Origin: Erwinia sp039023475
GTDB taxonomy: Bacteria > Pseudomonadota > Gammaproteobacteria > Enterobacterales > Enterobacteriaceae
Length of the DNA stretch: 64,000 nt
Assembly (NCBI RefSeq): GCF_039023475.1
Contig: NZ_JBCHVB010000004.1
Location: forward strand, 372,001-436,000
Direction: 5' to 3'
Below are positions 32,077-40,662 of the stretch, in pieces (positions within the stretch are counted from its first letter, which is position 1; each line of letters opens with the position of its first letter). Under the pieces are notes generated by a model. That model made no database searches. It was not told the origin of the DNA and worked only from the letters and a program-made list of their open reading frames with translations. The translations under genes were made by a program, and so were the position numbers.

Positions 32077-33387
32077 TTATGCGTCGATAAAGGCGATCTT
32101 CGCCACAAACAGCAGCGCTACCACAACCACGCAGCCACTAATCTCACGCCAGCGGCCTGTGCCTGCCTTCATCACACAATAGGAGATAAAGCCCAGCGCA
32201 ATCCCTTCCGTGATAGAAAAGCTGAAGGGCATCATGGCGGCAGTGACAAACGCCGGTACCGCTTCGGTCAGGTCGTCCCATTTCACGCGCGCCAGGCTTG
32301 AGGTCATCAGGACGCCGACGTAAATCAGCGCGCCTGCCGCCGCATAGGGTGGCACCATGCCCGCCAGCGGGGAAAGGAACATCACCAGCAGGAACAAAAC
32401 CCCCGTAACCACGGCAACCAGACCAGTACGGCCGCCGACGGAAACGCCGGAAGAGCTCTCAATGTAGGCAGTGACGGAAGAAGTCCCGATGTAGGAGCCG
32501 GCAACGGAGCTGATGCTGTCCACATACAGCGCCTGCTTCATTCGTGGGAAAGTGCCTTTTTCATCCGCCAGCCCGGCCTTATCCGTCACGCCAATCAGCG
32601 TCCCCGAAGAGTCAAACAGGTTAACCAGCATAAAGGAGAAGATGATTCCGGCCATGCCGAGATTCAGTGAACCCGCCAGATCGACCTCTCCCACCACGGA
32701 TGTGATACCTGTCGGTATGGAGAAGACCCCGCCGAACTGCACGTCACCAATCGCCAGCGCGATCAGCGTGGTCACCACAATCGATACCAGTACGGCGATA
32801 TGAATATTGCGTGAAGCAAGAATCGCGATAATAAAGAAGCCCAGCGCCCCCAGCAGTACGCTGTGAGAGGAAAGATCGCCGACGGCCACCAGCGTATCTT
32901 TATTAGCTACCACGATGCCGGCATTTTTCAGGCCGATCATCGCAATCAGCAGGCCGATACCCGCAGAGATCCCCACCCGCAGGCTGACCGGAATATTGGC
33001 AATCATCCAGTAGCGCACGCGGAAGATCGTCAGCAGCAGCAGCCCGACGGCACCCCAGAAGATGGCGCCCATACCCACCTGCCAGGAAATGCCCATGGCA
33101 CCAACCACCACAAAAGCGAAGAAGGCGTTCAGCCCCATCGCCGGTGCCAGCGCGACCGGCAGATTTGCGACCAGCCCCATCAGGATACTGCCGAAAGCGG
33201 CGATCAGGCAGGTAGTAACAAACACCGCCTGGGTGTTCATGCCCGCCACACCGAGAATTTGCGGGTTCACAAAGACGATGTAGACCATCGTCAGAAAAGT
33301 AGTGAAGCCCGCGACCACTTCTGTTCGGGCCGTCGTGCCGTGTTCATGCAGTTTAAAGACCCGTTGCAACAGACCAGTGTTATTCAT
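32077..33387 (-). CDS. adeP: adenine permease (NCS2, AzgA-like) AdeP
   Basis: AdeP is a high-affinity adenine:proton symporter of the inner membrane, formerly PurP or YieG. The 436-residue protein has many hydrophobic segments and AzgA-branch motifs: TEVVAGFTTFLTMVYIVFVNP, LPVALAPAMGLNAFFAF, and DSSGTLIGVTDKAGL. Close relatives such as the guanine/hypoxanthine carriers GhxP and GhxQ are not excluded, but the neighbouring yieH and yieE match the E. coli adeP context. A PurR-like box lies about 85 bp upstream. Confidence 0.9.
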   Translation of the reverse strand: MNNTGLLQRVFKLHEHGTTARTEVVAGFTTFLTMVYIVFVNPQILGVAGMNTQAVFVTTCLIAAFGSILMGLVANLPVALAPAMGLNAFFAFVVVGAMGISWQVGMGAIFWGAVGLLLLTIFRVRYWMIANIPVSLRVGISAGIGLLIAMIGLKNAGIVVANKDTLVAVGDLSSHSVLLGALGFFIIAILASRNIHIAVLVSIVVTTLIALAIGDVQFGGVFSIPTGITSVVGEVDLAGSLNLGMAGIIFSFMLVNLFDSSGTLIGVTDKAGLADEKGTFPRMKQALYVDSISSVAGSYIGTSSVTAYIESSSGVSVGGRTGLVAVVTGVLFLLVMFLSPLAGMVPPYAAAGALIYVGVLMTSSLARVKWDDLTEAVPAFVTAAMMPFSFSITEGIALGFISYCVMKAGTGRWREISGCVVVVALLFVAKIAFIDA

Positions 33388-33469
33388 TGTGTGTATCCAA
33401 AACGGAGAAAAGTTAACGACCGCTATCCTAACCTAAAAATTTGTTTTTGCCAGACGGCGTTATTAATTT

Positions 33470-33485
33470 TCGCAACCGATTGCCT
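33470..33485 (-). promoter_or_regulatory. PurR-like operator upstream of adeP
   Basis: TCGCAACCGATTGCCT resembles the PurR palindrome ACGCAAACGTTTGCGT, keeping CGCAA-n-CG-n-TTGC. Its position in the adeP/yieH divergent region fits PurR control of adenine uptake, as known in E. coli. Confidence 0.55.
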
Positions 33486-33593
33486 GCTTTTGTCGTTCAG
33501 TCGCGACCGCTAAGGGTAATTGACATTTCCTCATCGCAATTCAGCGGTAAAGCAGTAAAGTGGGAGAACACGGCAAAAATGGAGAAGCGCTGC

Positions 33594-34256
33594 ATGACGG
33601 TTGAATGTGTCTTTTTTGATTGTGACGGAACGCTGGTAGACAGCGAGTTGCTCTGTACCCAGGCCTATGTAAACACCTTTGCGCGGTTTGGCGCTGAGCT
33701 CTCACTTCAGGAGATGTTTGAAAAATATAAGGGCGTTAAGCTTTATGACATTATCGCCGACGTTTGCGCACGCCATCAGCTGACTGTCCCGGTCGAGGTT
33801 TTGGAACCGGCCTACCGTAAGGAAGTCGCTCGCCTGTTCGATCTTGAACTGAAGCCGATCGCCGGCGCCCGCGAGCTGCTTGACCAGATGAATGTGCCTG
33901 TTTGCGTGGTGTCCAACGGCACCGTGGGCAAAATGCAGCACTCGCTGGGTCTGACCGGTATGCTGGGCTTTTTTGATGACCGGTTGTACAGCGGCTACGA
34001 TATTAACAGCTGGAAGCCGGAGCCTGAGCTGATGCACCATGCGGCCAGTCAGATGGGCGTTCCTCTTGAAAACTGCATTCTGGTCGATGATTCCGAAGCT
34101 GGCGCGAAAGCGGGTATTGCTGCGGGAATCCCGGTTTTTTACTACTGTGCCGATGCGCACAATAAGCCTCTTGAGCATCCTCTGGTGACCGTATTCGATG
34201 ATATGGCCCAGTTGCCTGCGCTGTGGCGGGAAAAAGGCTGGATGCTAACCCGCTAG
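33594..34256 (+). CDS. yieH: 6-phosphogluconate phosphatase-like HAD hydrolase YieH
   Basis: YieH is a cytoplasmic HAD-superfamily phosphatase; E. coli YieH acts on 6-phosphogluconate. The 220-residue protein has VFFDCDGTLVDSE with Asp9/Asp11, VVSNGT (motif II), the Lys in SWKPEPELM and the acidic pair LVDDSEAG (motif IV). I start at the ATG 33594, preceded by GGAGAA at 7 bases. A much longer in-frame extension to 33441 would cross the adeP control region. It is divergent from adeP, as in E. coli. Confidence 0.94.
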   Translation: MTVECVFFDCDGTLVDSELLCTQAYVNTFARFGAELSLQEMFEKYKGVKLYDIIADVCARHQLTVPVEVLEPAYRKEVARLFDLELKPIAGARELLDQMNVPVCVVSNGTVGKMQHSLGLTGMLGFFDDRLYSGYDINSWKPEPELMHHAASQMGVPLENCILVDDSEAGAKAGIAAGIPVFYYCADAHNKPLEHPLVTVFDDMAQLPALWREKGWMLTR

Positions 34257-34291
34257 TCCTTTCAGCGCGGCGAAAAAGCGAAGAGAGATCG

Positions 34292-34327
34292 GCGGCGGCA
34301 GGTATCAAACCCTGTACCTGCCGCCGC
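34292..34327. terminator. GC-rich hairpin between convergent yieH and MFS gene
   Basis: GCGGCGGCAGGTA and TACCTGCCGCCGC are exact 13-bp arms around a 10-nt loop, ending 13 bp before the MFS stop. There is no T run on either side, so it may act as a bidirectional barrier or stabilising 3' hairpin. Confidence 0.5.
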
Positions 34328-34340
34328 AAAGGCTACACAG

Positions 34341-35576
34341 TCAGCCGATTGCGCCCAGCCGATCCTCATCACCTTCTGTTTTTGGCAGAAGAAACAGCGT
34401 GGCGAAAATATCCAGCAGGTAAATCAGCGCCAGCAGCGTAATGGCCGCCGCAAACGAGATTTTCGCAGCCAGCAGGCCAATGACCAGCGGACCGAAGCCC
34501 CCCACGCCACGCCCCAGATTAAACAGGACATTTTGCGCGGTGGCGCGGACCTGGACGGGATAGGTATCAGAAATCAGGGCGCCATAGCCGCCAATCATCC
34601 CGTTCACAAACATACCCATCAGCGCGCCGGTAAAGAGCATCACGGTGGGATCGCGTAGCTGGGCGTAAACGATCACCATCACCACCGCCCCGAACTGATA
34701 AAACAGAAAAATTTTCCAGCGGGCGAACCGATCCGCCAGCACGCCAAACAGCCAGATGCCAAAGGTCATACCGACCACCGTTACCGCCGTCCACAGGCCA
34801 GATTTGGTCAGCGAAAAACCGAAATTGGCGGAGAGGTAGCTGGGCATCCAGATCATCAGGCCGTAATAGCCGAAGTTCTGCACGGAGCAGAGGATAAAGA
34901 TGCCCAGGCTGGCTTTCGCCGTTGCGGCATCATGGAAGAGCAGTTTGATCCTCGCAGTAAAAGCGAGGCGCTGCTGTTTTTCGCTCTGTCGGGTAAAGGC
35001 TTCCGGCTCACCCAGCCCCCGGCGGATAGCAAAGGAAACCAGTGCAGGCAGCAGCCCCACCAGAAACATACCGCGCCAGCCGATCACGTTCAGCAGCAGC
35101 GGCGTAATCAGTGCCGCCAGCAGCACGCCCAGCTGCCAGCCCATACCGACCCATGCCGAGGCGCGGTTGCGTTTGTTAGCAGGCCAGGACTCGGCAATCA
35201 GCGCCATACCGATCCCGAACTCGCCCCCCAGCCCCACGCCTGCCAGCGTGCGGTAGATCAGCAAATCCCAGTATCCCTGCGCGATGGCGCAAAGCCCGGT
35301 AAACACGGAAAACATCAGGATGGTGAACGTCAGCACGCGGATGCGTCCGAAACGGTCGCTGAGATGACCAAAGATAATGCCGCCGATCACCGCGCCGATC
35401 AGCGTCCAGGTCACCAGCGAACCCGCCTGAGAAGAGTCCAGCGCCAGCGAGACGCTGATGGCCGGCAGCATGAAGCCAAGAATGAGCAGATCGAAACCAT
35501 CCATGGCGTAACCGCTGACGGCCGCCAGCATCGCCTTGCCCGGCGTGGCGCCCTTTTGCGGCGTCTTGAGAGTCAT
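34341..35576 (-). CDS. MFS transporter (aromatic acid/sialate-type symporter family)
   Basis: This 411-residue inner-membrane permease has about twelve membrane segments. GYAMDGFDLLILGFMLPAIS at the N terminus and GHLSDRFGRIRVL, the loop 2-3 signature of the superfamily, are clear. AGVGLGGEFGIGMALIAESWP is typical of MFS carriers for organic anions such as the AAHS group or YjhB/NanT relatives. The start at 35576 has AGGAAA upstream and avoids an N-terminal extension. The substrate cannot be assigned. It replaces the cbr/bgl genes found here in E. coli. Confidence 0.82.
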   Translation of the reverse strand: MTLKTPQKGATPGKAMLAAVSGYAMDGFDLLILGFMLPAISVSLALDSSQAGSLVTWTLIGAVIGGIIFGHLSDRFGRIRVLTFTILMFSVFTGLCAIAQGYWDLLIYRTLAGVGLGGEFGIGMALIAESWPANKRNRASAWVGMGWQLGVLLAALITPLLLNVIGWRGMFLVGLLPALVSFAIRRGLGEPEAFTRQSEKQQRLAFTARIKLLFHDAATAKASLGIFILCSVQNFGYYGLMIWMPSYLSANFGFSLTKSGLWTAVTVVGMTFGIWLFGVLADRFARWKIFLFYQFGAVVMVIVYAQLRDPTVMLFTGALMGMFVNGMIGGYGALISDTYPVQVRATAQNVLFNLGRGVGGFGPLVIGLLAAKISFAAAITLLALIYLLDIFATLFLLPKTEGDEDRLGAIG

Positions 35577-35655
35577 GCGCGTTTCCTGTCGAAAAAAAAT
35601 GTGCGCCAAGTATAAATTTGCGGAGAGTCACATTCCAACGGAAAAACGCGGGCGG

Positions 35656-35682
35656 GAAAAAGCAGGCCGGGATCTCCCGGCC
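35656..35682 (-). terminator. terminator of the pst-phoU operon
   Basis: GGCCGGGA/TCCCGGCC forms an 8-bp stem with a 2-nt loop just past the phoU stop and is followed on the minus strand by TGCTTTTT. Confidence 0.8.
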
Positions 35683-35691
35683 AGGCAGGGA

Positions 35692-36426
35692 TCAGGCAGG
35701 ATTACTGCCGTCCGTATCGCCGGTCAGCAGCTTATCTAACTGGTCGCCGCCAACATGGCGGAAGTCCTGACCCTTCACGAAATAGAAGATAATTTCGCAG
35801 ATATTCTGGCAGCGATCGCCAATGCGCTCAATGGCGCGCGCGCAGAAGAGCGCGGTCAGCACGCTGGGAATGGTTCGCGGATCTTCCATCATATGAGTCA
35901 TCAGCTGGCGCACGATGCCTTCATATTCCTGGTCGACTTTTTTATCTTCCCGGTAAATTTCAATGGCGGCGTTCAGGTCCATACGCGCAAACGCATCCAG
36001 CACGTCATGCAGCATCTGAATGGTATGGTGACCCAGAGACTCCAGGCTTACCAGCAGCGGCTGATGATGCTGCCCAAATTTTTCCAGCGCGGTGCGGCTG
36101 ATTTTCTCCGCCACGTCGCCGATACGCTCCAGCTCCGAGATGGTCTTGATGATCGCCATCACCAGACGTAAATCGCTGGCGGCTGGCTGGCGCTTGGCGA
36201 TGATGCGCACACAGGCTTCATCGATCGACACCTCCATCATATTGACCTTCTGGTCACCGTCGATCACCAGTTTTGCCAGTTCGCCATCCCGGTTATGCAT
36301 GGCGGTAATGGCGTCGGTCAGCTGCTGTTCAACCATTCCCCCCATCGTCATCACCTGGGTACGGATATGCTCCAGCTCGGCGTTGAACTGCCCGGAGATA
36401 TGTTTATTCAGATTCAGGTTATCCAT
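35692..36426 (-). CDS. phoU: phosphate signalling protein PhoU
   Basis: PhoU is a peripheral cytoplasmic protein that links the Pst transporter to the PhoR kinase and keeps the Pho regulon off when phosphate is plentiful. The 244-residue protein is all-helical and has the two repeated metal-binding motifs of the family, seen in ISELERIGDVAEKI and RAIERIGDRCQNI. It is the last gene of pstSCAB-phoU. Confidence 0.97.
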   Translation of the reverse strand: MDNLNLNKHISGQFNAELEHIRTQVMTMGGMVEQQLTDAITAMHNRDGELAKLVIDGDQKVNMMEVSIDEACVRIIAKRQPAASDLRLVMAIIKTISELERIGDVAEKISRTALEKFGQHHQPLLVSLESLGHHTIQMLHDVLDAFARMDLNAAIEIYREDKKVDQEYEGIVRQLMTHMMEDPRTIPSVLTALFCARAIERIGDRCQNICEIIFYFVKGQDFRHVGGDQLDKLLTGDTDGSNPA

Positions 36427-36446
36427 GATGTTCTCTCCCGGTCAGA

Positions 36447-37217
36447 TCAACCGTAGCGGCCAGTAATATAGTCTTCGGTCTGTTTCTGGTGCGGCTTGGT
36501 AAACAGCGTGTCAGTATCGCTGAATTCGATCAGCTCGCCCAGATACATAAAGGCCGTGTGATCGGAGCAGCGCGCGGCCTGCTGCATATTATGCGTAACG
36601 ATCACGACGGTGTAATCCTGTTTCAGCTCGGTGATCAGCTCTTCAATGCGGCCGGTTGAGATTGGATCCAGCGCCGAACAAGGTTCATCCAGCAGCAACA
36701 CCTCCGGGCGAATCGCAATGCCGCGGGCAATACAGAGACGCTGCTGCTGTCCGCCAGAAAGGCTGTAGCCGCTCTGGTGAAGTTTATCTTTGGTTTCGTT
36801 CCACAGCGCCGCTTTCGTCAGCGCCCACTGTACCCGCTCGTCCATATCGGCCCGGGAGAGCTTTTCAAACAGGCGCACGCCGAAGGCGATGTTGTCATAA
36901 ATCGACATCGGGAACGGCGTGGGCTTCTGAAACACCATGCCAACACGGGCGCGCAGCAGGGCAATATCCTGGCTGTCGGTGAGAATATTTTCACCGTCGA
37001 GCAGAATTTCACCCTCGGCGCGCTGCTCCGGATAAAGAGAAAACATCTTATTAAACGTACGCAGCAGGGTGGACTTCCCGCAGCCCGACGGGCCGATGAA
37101 CGCCGTCACCTGATTCTTGTTAATATTCAGGTTAATGTTCTTCAGCGCATGGAACTTGCCATAGTAGAAGTTCAAATCACGAACCTGAATCATATTACTG
37201 GACGTGTTGTCAGCCAT
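36447..37217 (-). CDS. pstB: phosphate ABC transporter ATP-binding protein PstB
   Basis: PstB is the ATPase of the high-affinity phosphate importer. The 256-residue protein has Walker A (IGPSGCGKSTLLRTF, about residues 41-55), the Q-loop (MVFQKPTPFP), the ABC signature SLSGGQQQRLCIARG, Walker B (VLLLDEPCSALDP) and the switch His (VIVTHNMQQA). It lies 43 bp after pstA and 20 bp before phoU. Confidence 0.98.
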   Translation of the reverse strand: MADNTSSNMIQVRDLNFYYGKFHALKNINLNINKNQVTAFIGPSGCGKSTLLRTFNKMFSLYPEQRAEGEILLDGENILTDSQDIALLRARVGMVFQKPTPFPMSIYDNIAFGVRLFEKLSRADMDERVQWALTKAALWNETKDKLHQSGYSLSGGQQQRLCIARGIAIRPEVLLLDEPCSALDPISTGRIEELITELKQDYTVVIVTHNMQQAARCSDHTAFMYLGELIEFSDTDTLFTKPHQKQTEDYITGRYG

Positions 37218-37260
37218 TCTCGTTCTCGCTTATTCGCGCCGCCGCAGCCGCGCTTCTCAA

Positions 37261-38148
37261 TTAATGTTTACTCTTGGCAAAAATCACGCGCGCCAGAATA
37301 TTCAGCAGCAACACGCAGACGGTAATCAGCAGCACGCCCGCCCAGGCCAGGCTTTGCCATTCGGCAAACGGGCTCATGGCGAATTTGAAGATGGTTACCG
37401 GCAGGTTTGCCAGCGGCTGCATCATGTCGGTACTCCAGAACTGATTGGAGAGCGAAGTAAACAGCAGCGGGGCGGTTTCACCCGCGATACGCGCAATCGC
37501 CAGCAGCACACCCGTCAGGATGCCCGATATCGACGCTTTTAAGGTGATTGCCGAAATCATTTTCCACTGCGGCGTACCCAGCGCATAGGCCGCTTCACGC
37601 AGGCTGTCCGGCACCAGTTTCAGCATATTCTCCGTGGTCCGGATAACGATCGGGATCTGCAACAGCGCCAGCGCAACCACGCCAGCCAGTCCCGAGAAGT
37701 GCTTCATCTGGGCAACAACAATTGTGTAAACAAACAGCCCGACCACAATGGAAGGGGCGGAGAGCAGAATGTCGTTAATAAAGCGAATCACTTCGGCCAG
37801 CCAGGATTTACGGCCATACTCGGCCAGATAAATACCCGCCATGATCCCCAGAGGTGTCCCCACGGCCGTTGACCAGAGGATCAGCAGCCCGCTCCCGGCA
37901 ATGGCGTTGGCAAGGCCGCCACCCGCCGTGTTCGGCGGCGGCGTGTTCTCCGTAAACAGCGACAGCGTCATACCGTCAATGCCACGGGTCACGGTAGTAA
38001 ACAGGATCCAGACCAGCCAGAAGAGGCCAAAGGCCATGGTCAGCAGGGAAAGCGTCAGCGCGATACGGTTTTTGGTACGGCGCCACGCCTGCATTTTCCG
38101 GCGGGAGGCGTCCAGCTCGGCACGGGATTGCAGCTCTATCGCGGTCAT
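37261..38148 (-). CDS. pstA: phosphate ABC transporter permease PstA
   Basis: PstA is one of the two membrane subunits of the phosphate importer, with about six membrane segments in 295 residues. The EAA-type loop that contacts PstB is recognisable around LREAAYALGTPQWKMI. Its ATG overlaps the pstC stop by four bases (ATGA), so the two permease genes are coupled. Confidence 0.97.
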   Translation of the reverse strand: MTAIELQSRAELDASRRKMQAWRRTKNRIALTLSLLTMAFGLFWLVWILFTTVTRGIDGMTLSLFTENTPPPNTAGGGLANAIAGSGLLILWSTAVGTPLGIMAGIYLAEYGRKSWLAEVIRFINDILLSAPSIVVGLFVYTIVVAQMKHFSGLAGVVALALLQIPIVIRTTENMLKLVPDSLREAAYALGTPQWKMISAITLKASISGILTGVLLAIARIAGETAPLLFTSLSNQFWSTDMMQPLANLPVTIFKFAMSPFAEWQSLAWAGVLLITVCVLLLNILARVIFAKSKH

Positions 38149-39107
38149 GTGCGGGCTCCTTCGCTTTTCGCCAGCTTCATCACCATCAGCTTTGAGCAGG
38201 CCAGTACGATAAAGGTAATCACAAACAGGATCAGTCCCAGCTCCATCAGGGCGGCGGTATGCACACCTGATTCAGCTTCGGCAAATTCGTTAGCCAGCGC
38301 GGACGTAATACTGTTACCCGGCATAAACAGCGAAGGGCTGTCGAGCTGGTACGTGTTGCCGATGATAAAGGTGACGGCCATGGTTTCCCCCAGCGCACGC
38401 CCCAGGCCCAGCATCACCCCACCGATCACGCCGTTTTTGGTGAACGGCAGCACGATGCGCCAGATCACTTCCCAGGTGGTACAGCCGATGCCGTAAGCAG
38501 ATTCTTTCATCATGACCGGCGTCTGTTCGAAGACGTCACGCATGACGGAGGCGATATAAGGAATAATCATAATCGCCAGGATAATCCCGGCAGCCAGAAT
38601 ACCGATACCAAACGCCGGGCCAGAGAACAGCGCACCGACGATGGGAATATTCGACATCAGGTCTCCCAGCGGAGCCTGGAACCAGGTCGCAAACAGCGGC
38701 GCGAAAACAAACAGCCCCCACATGCCGTAAACAATGCTGGGGATAGCCGCCAGCAGTTCAATCGCCACCCCAAGCGGGCGACGCAGCCAGTTGGGTGCCA
38801 GTTCAGTCAGAAACAGGGCGATACCAAAGCTGACGGGAACGGCGATAACCAGGGCGATAATGGAGGTGACGATGGTGCCGTAGATCGGTACCAGCGCACC
38901 AAATTGTTCGTTGGGCGCATCCCAGGTTTTGGTCCACAGAAAGGAGAAGCCAAACTTCTGAATGCTGGGCCATGAGGAGACGATGAGCGAGACGATAATG
39001 CCGCCGAGCAGCAACAGCACAATCAGCGCAGCCAGTTTAACCAGCGCGCCGAAAATGAGATCACCTTGCTTACCGGGAGCCTTAAAAGTCGGCTTGGTTG
39101 CAGCCAT
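38145..39107 (-). CDS. pstC: phosphate ABC transporter permease PstC
   Basis: PstC is the second membrane subunit of the importer. The 320-residue protein starts MAATKPTFKAPGKQGDLIF, in line with E. coli. It has about six membrane segments and the coupling loop MKESAYGIGCTTWEVIWRI. The frame extends to 39155, but the ATG at 39107 aligns with the family and has GAGAAT upstream. Confidence 0.97.
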   Translation of the reverse strand: MAATKPTFKAPGKQGDLIFGALVKLAALIVLLLLGGIIVSLIVSSWPSIQKFGFSFLWTKTWDAPNEQFGALVPIYGTIVTSIIALVIAVPVSFGIALFLTELAPNWLRRPLGVAIELLAAIPSIVYGMWGLFVFAPLFATWFQAPLGDLMSNIPIVGALFSGPAFGIGILAAGIILAIMIIPYIASVMRDVFEQTPVMMKESAYGIGCTTWEVIWRIVLPFTKNGVIGGVMLGLGRALGETMAVTFIIGNTYQLDSPSLFMPGNSITSALANEFAEAESGVHTAALMELGLILFVITFIVLACSKLMVMKLAKSEGART

Positions 39108-39190
39108 AGAATTCTCGTTGTCGAAAGTGTTAAGGCGGCACGTCGGCCGCCTCATGGCACGGAGCGAATCACTTCACTCCCGTGAACTGC

Positions 39191-40231
39191 TTAGTACAGC
39201 GCTTTACCGGAACTGTCTTTCACATTGGTTTTCCAGGCTGCGCGAATCTGCTCAACCACGGAGTCTGGCAGTGAAGCGTAATCCAGGCTGTTGGTGGTTT
39301 CGCCACCGTTTTTGTAAGCCCAGTCAAAGAATTCCAGCACGGCAGCGCCTTTTTCCGGGTTAGCCTGATCTTTATGCAGCAGGATGAAGGTGGTGGAGGC
39401 GATTGGCCACGCGTTATCACCTTTCTGATAAGTCAGATCCTGAGCAAAGGATTCGCTCCAGTTGGCGCCTTTAGCGGCATCGCTAAAGCTCTGCTCGCTT
39501 GGCTCAACCGCTTTGCCATCGGCATCAATCAGTTTGGTGTAGGCCAGGTTATTCTGCTTGGCGTAGGCATATTCCACATAGCCGATTGACCCGGGCAGAC
39601 GCTGAACAAACGCGGCGACGCCGTCATTGCCCTTGCCGCCCAGACCGGTTGGCCAGTTAACGGTATTGCCTTTACCGACCTTGCTGCTCCAGTCGCTGCT
39701 GACCTTAGAGAGGTAGCTGGTGAAGACGAAAGAGGTGCCGGAACCGTCAGCGCGGCGTACCACGTTGATGTTGCTGTCAGGCAGTTTCACGTCCGGGTTC
39801 AGCTTAACGATGGCCGGGTCGTTCCATTTTTTGATATTGCCCAGGTAGATATCGCCCACGGTTTTGCCGTCCAGCGTCAGCTGACCTGATTTAACGCCAG
39901 GGATATTGACTGCCAGCACCACGCCACCGATCACGGTAGGGAACTGGAACAGGCCATTTTTATCCAGGTCTTCCTGTTTCATCGGCGCATCGGATGCACC
40001 AAAGTCGACGGTTTTAGCAATGATTTGCTTCACGCCGCCGGAAGAGCCGATCCCCTGATAGTTAACCTGAGCGCCTGTTGCTTTGTTGTATTCTGCTGCC
40101 CATTTGTTATAGACCGGTGCCGGGAATGTTCCACCAGCGCCCGTCAGATTGGTCGCGGCGAAGGCAGAAACGGCGCTCAATGAAAGAGTAACTGCTACAC
40201 ATTGAGCCAGAGTTTTTTGCATCAGAGTCAT
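39191..40231 (-). CDS. pstS: periplasmic phosphate-binding protein PstS
   Basis: PstS binds phosphate in the periplasm and delivers it to PstCA. The 346-residue precursor has a Sec signal peptide (MTLMQKTLAQCVAVTLSLSA, then VSAFA with likely cleavage after AFA). Ligand-binding blocks are GAGGTFPAPVYNKW, GIGSSGGVKQI, DFGASDAP and RADGSGTSFVFT. GGAGGGAA precedes the ATG. Two PhoB boxes 75-125 bp upstream indicate phosphate control of the operon. Confidence 0.97.
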   Translation of the reverse strand: MTLMQKTLAQCVAVTLSLSAVSAFAATNLTGAGGTFPAPVYNKWAAEYNKATGAQVNYQGIGSSGGVKQIIAKTVDFGASDAPMKQEDLDKNGLFQFPTVIGGVVLAVNIPGVKSGQLTLDGKTVGDIYLGNIKKWNDPAIVKLNPDVKLPDSNINVVRRADGSGTSFVFTSYLSKVSSDWSSKVGKGNTVNWPTGLGGKGNDGVAAFVQRLPGSIGYVEYAYAKQNNLAYTKLIDADGKAVEPSEQSFSDAAKGANWSESFAQDLTYQKGDNAWPIASTTFILLHKDQANPEKGAAVLEFFDWAYKNGGETTNSLDYASLPDSVVEQIRAAWKTNVKDSSGKALY

Positions 40232-40305
40232 GTTCCCTCCAGGGGAGTTGAGGTCAGGCTTAGCGCCTTTTTAGTCTGAGTTATGATTGCTGCTGGAGGC
40301 AAAAT

Positions 40306-40356
40306 AGGACAGTTTCGTGACAGTAAAATGTCTTCTATATTACAGTTTTATTACAG
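40306..40356 (-). promoter_or_regulatory. two PhoB (Pho) boxes upstream of pstS
   Basis: On the minus strand CTGTAAT-AAAA-CTGTAAT (40356-40339) and CTGTCAC-GAAA-CTGTCCT (40323-40306) each hold two 7-bp half-sites with a 4-bp spacer, the standard PhoB box. The two boxes are 15 bp apart. The second sits about 75 bp from the pstS start codon. Confidence 0.88.
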
Positions 40357-40362
40357 TGGTCA

Positions 40363-40638
40363 ACAAATAACCAGCACTGATGCGCGGGGCCGTCATGGGC
40401 TAAAAGAGGAAGGCGGTTTGTATTCGGGTCGCCCAGCGATATACCGGATATATTATTGCCGGCATCTTTTGGGGAAAAACTTCTGCTTCAGCCTGCTCAG
40501 GCGCAGGTCACACCGCAGCGTCAGGCTTCTGAACGGATGCCAAAGATCTTATTGCGCTTTAATAAAAGCGGCGGGGAAGCATGCTGATATACAGAGGAGT
40601 TCAGTCGCTGATTAACTGCCCAGCTCAGAAAGCAGAAA
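40363..40638. other. intergenic region between the Pho boxes and glmS
   Basis: These roughly 275 bp between the pstS control region and the glmS terminator contain no convincing ORF, RNA gene or repeat. Confidence 0.4.
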
Positions 40639-40662
40639 CGCCCCCGAAGGGGCGCTTTTTTA
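40639..40662. terminator. terminator at the 3' end of glmS
   Basis: CGCCCC/GGGGCG with a 4-nt loop (CGAA; TTCG on the minus strand) is flanked by T on both sides: TTTCTG after the stem on the minus strand and TTTTTT on the plus strand. It lies 6 bp past the glmS stop. Confidence 0.8.

Noticed and set aside
33441..33593. N-terminal extension of yieH
   Set aside because: It would run through the divergent adeP control region; the ATG at 33594 has a good ribosome site and fits the family length.
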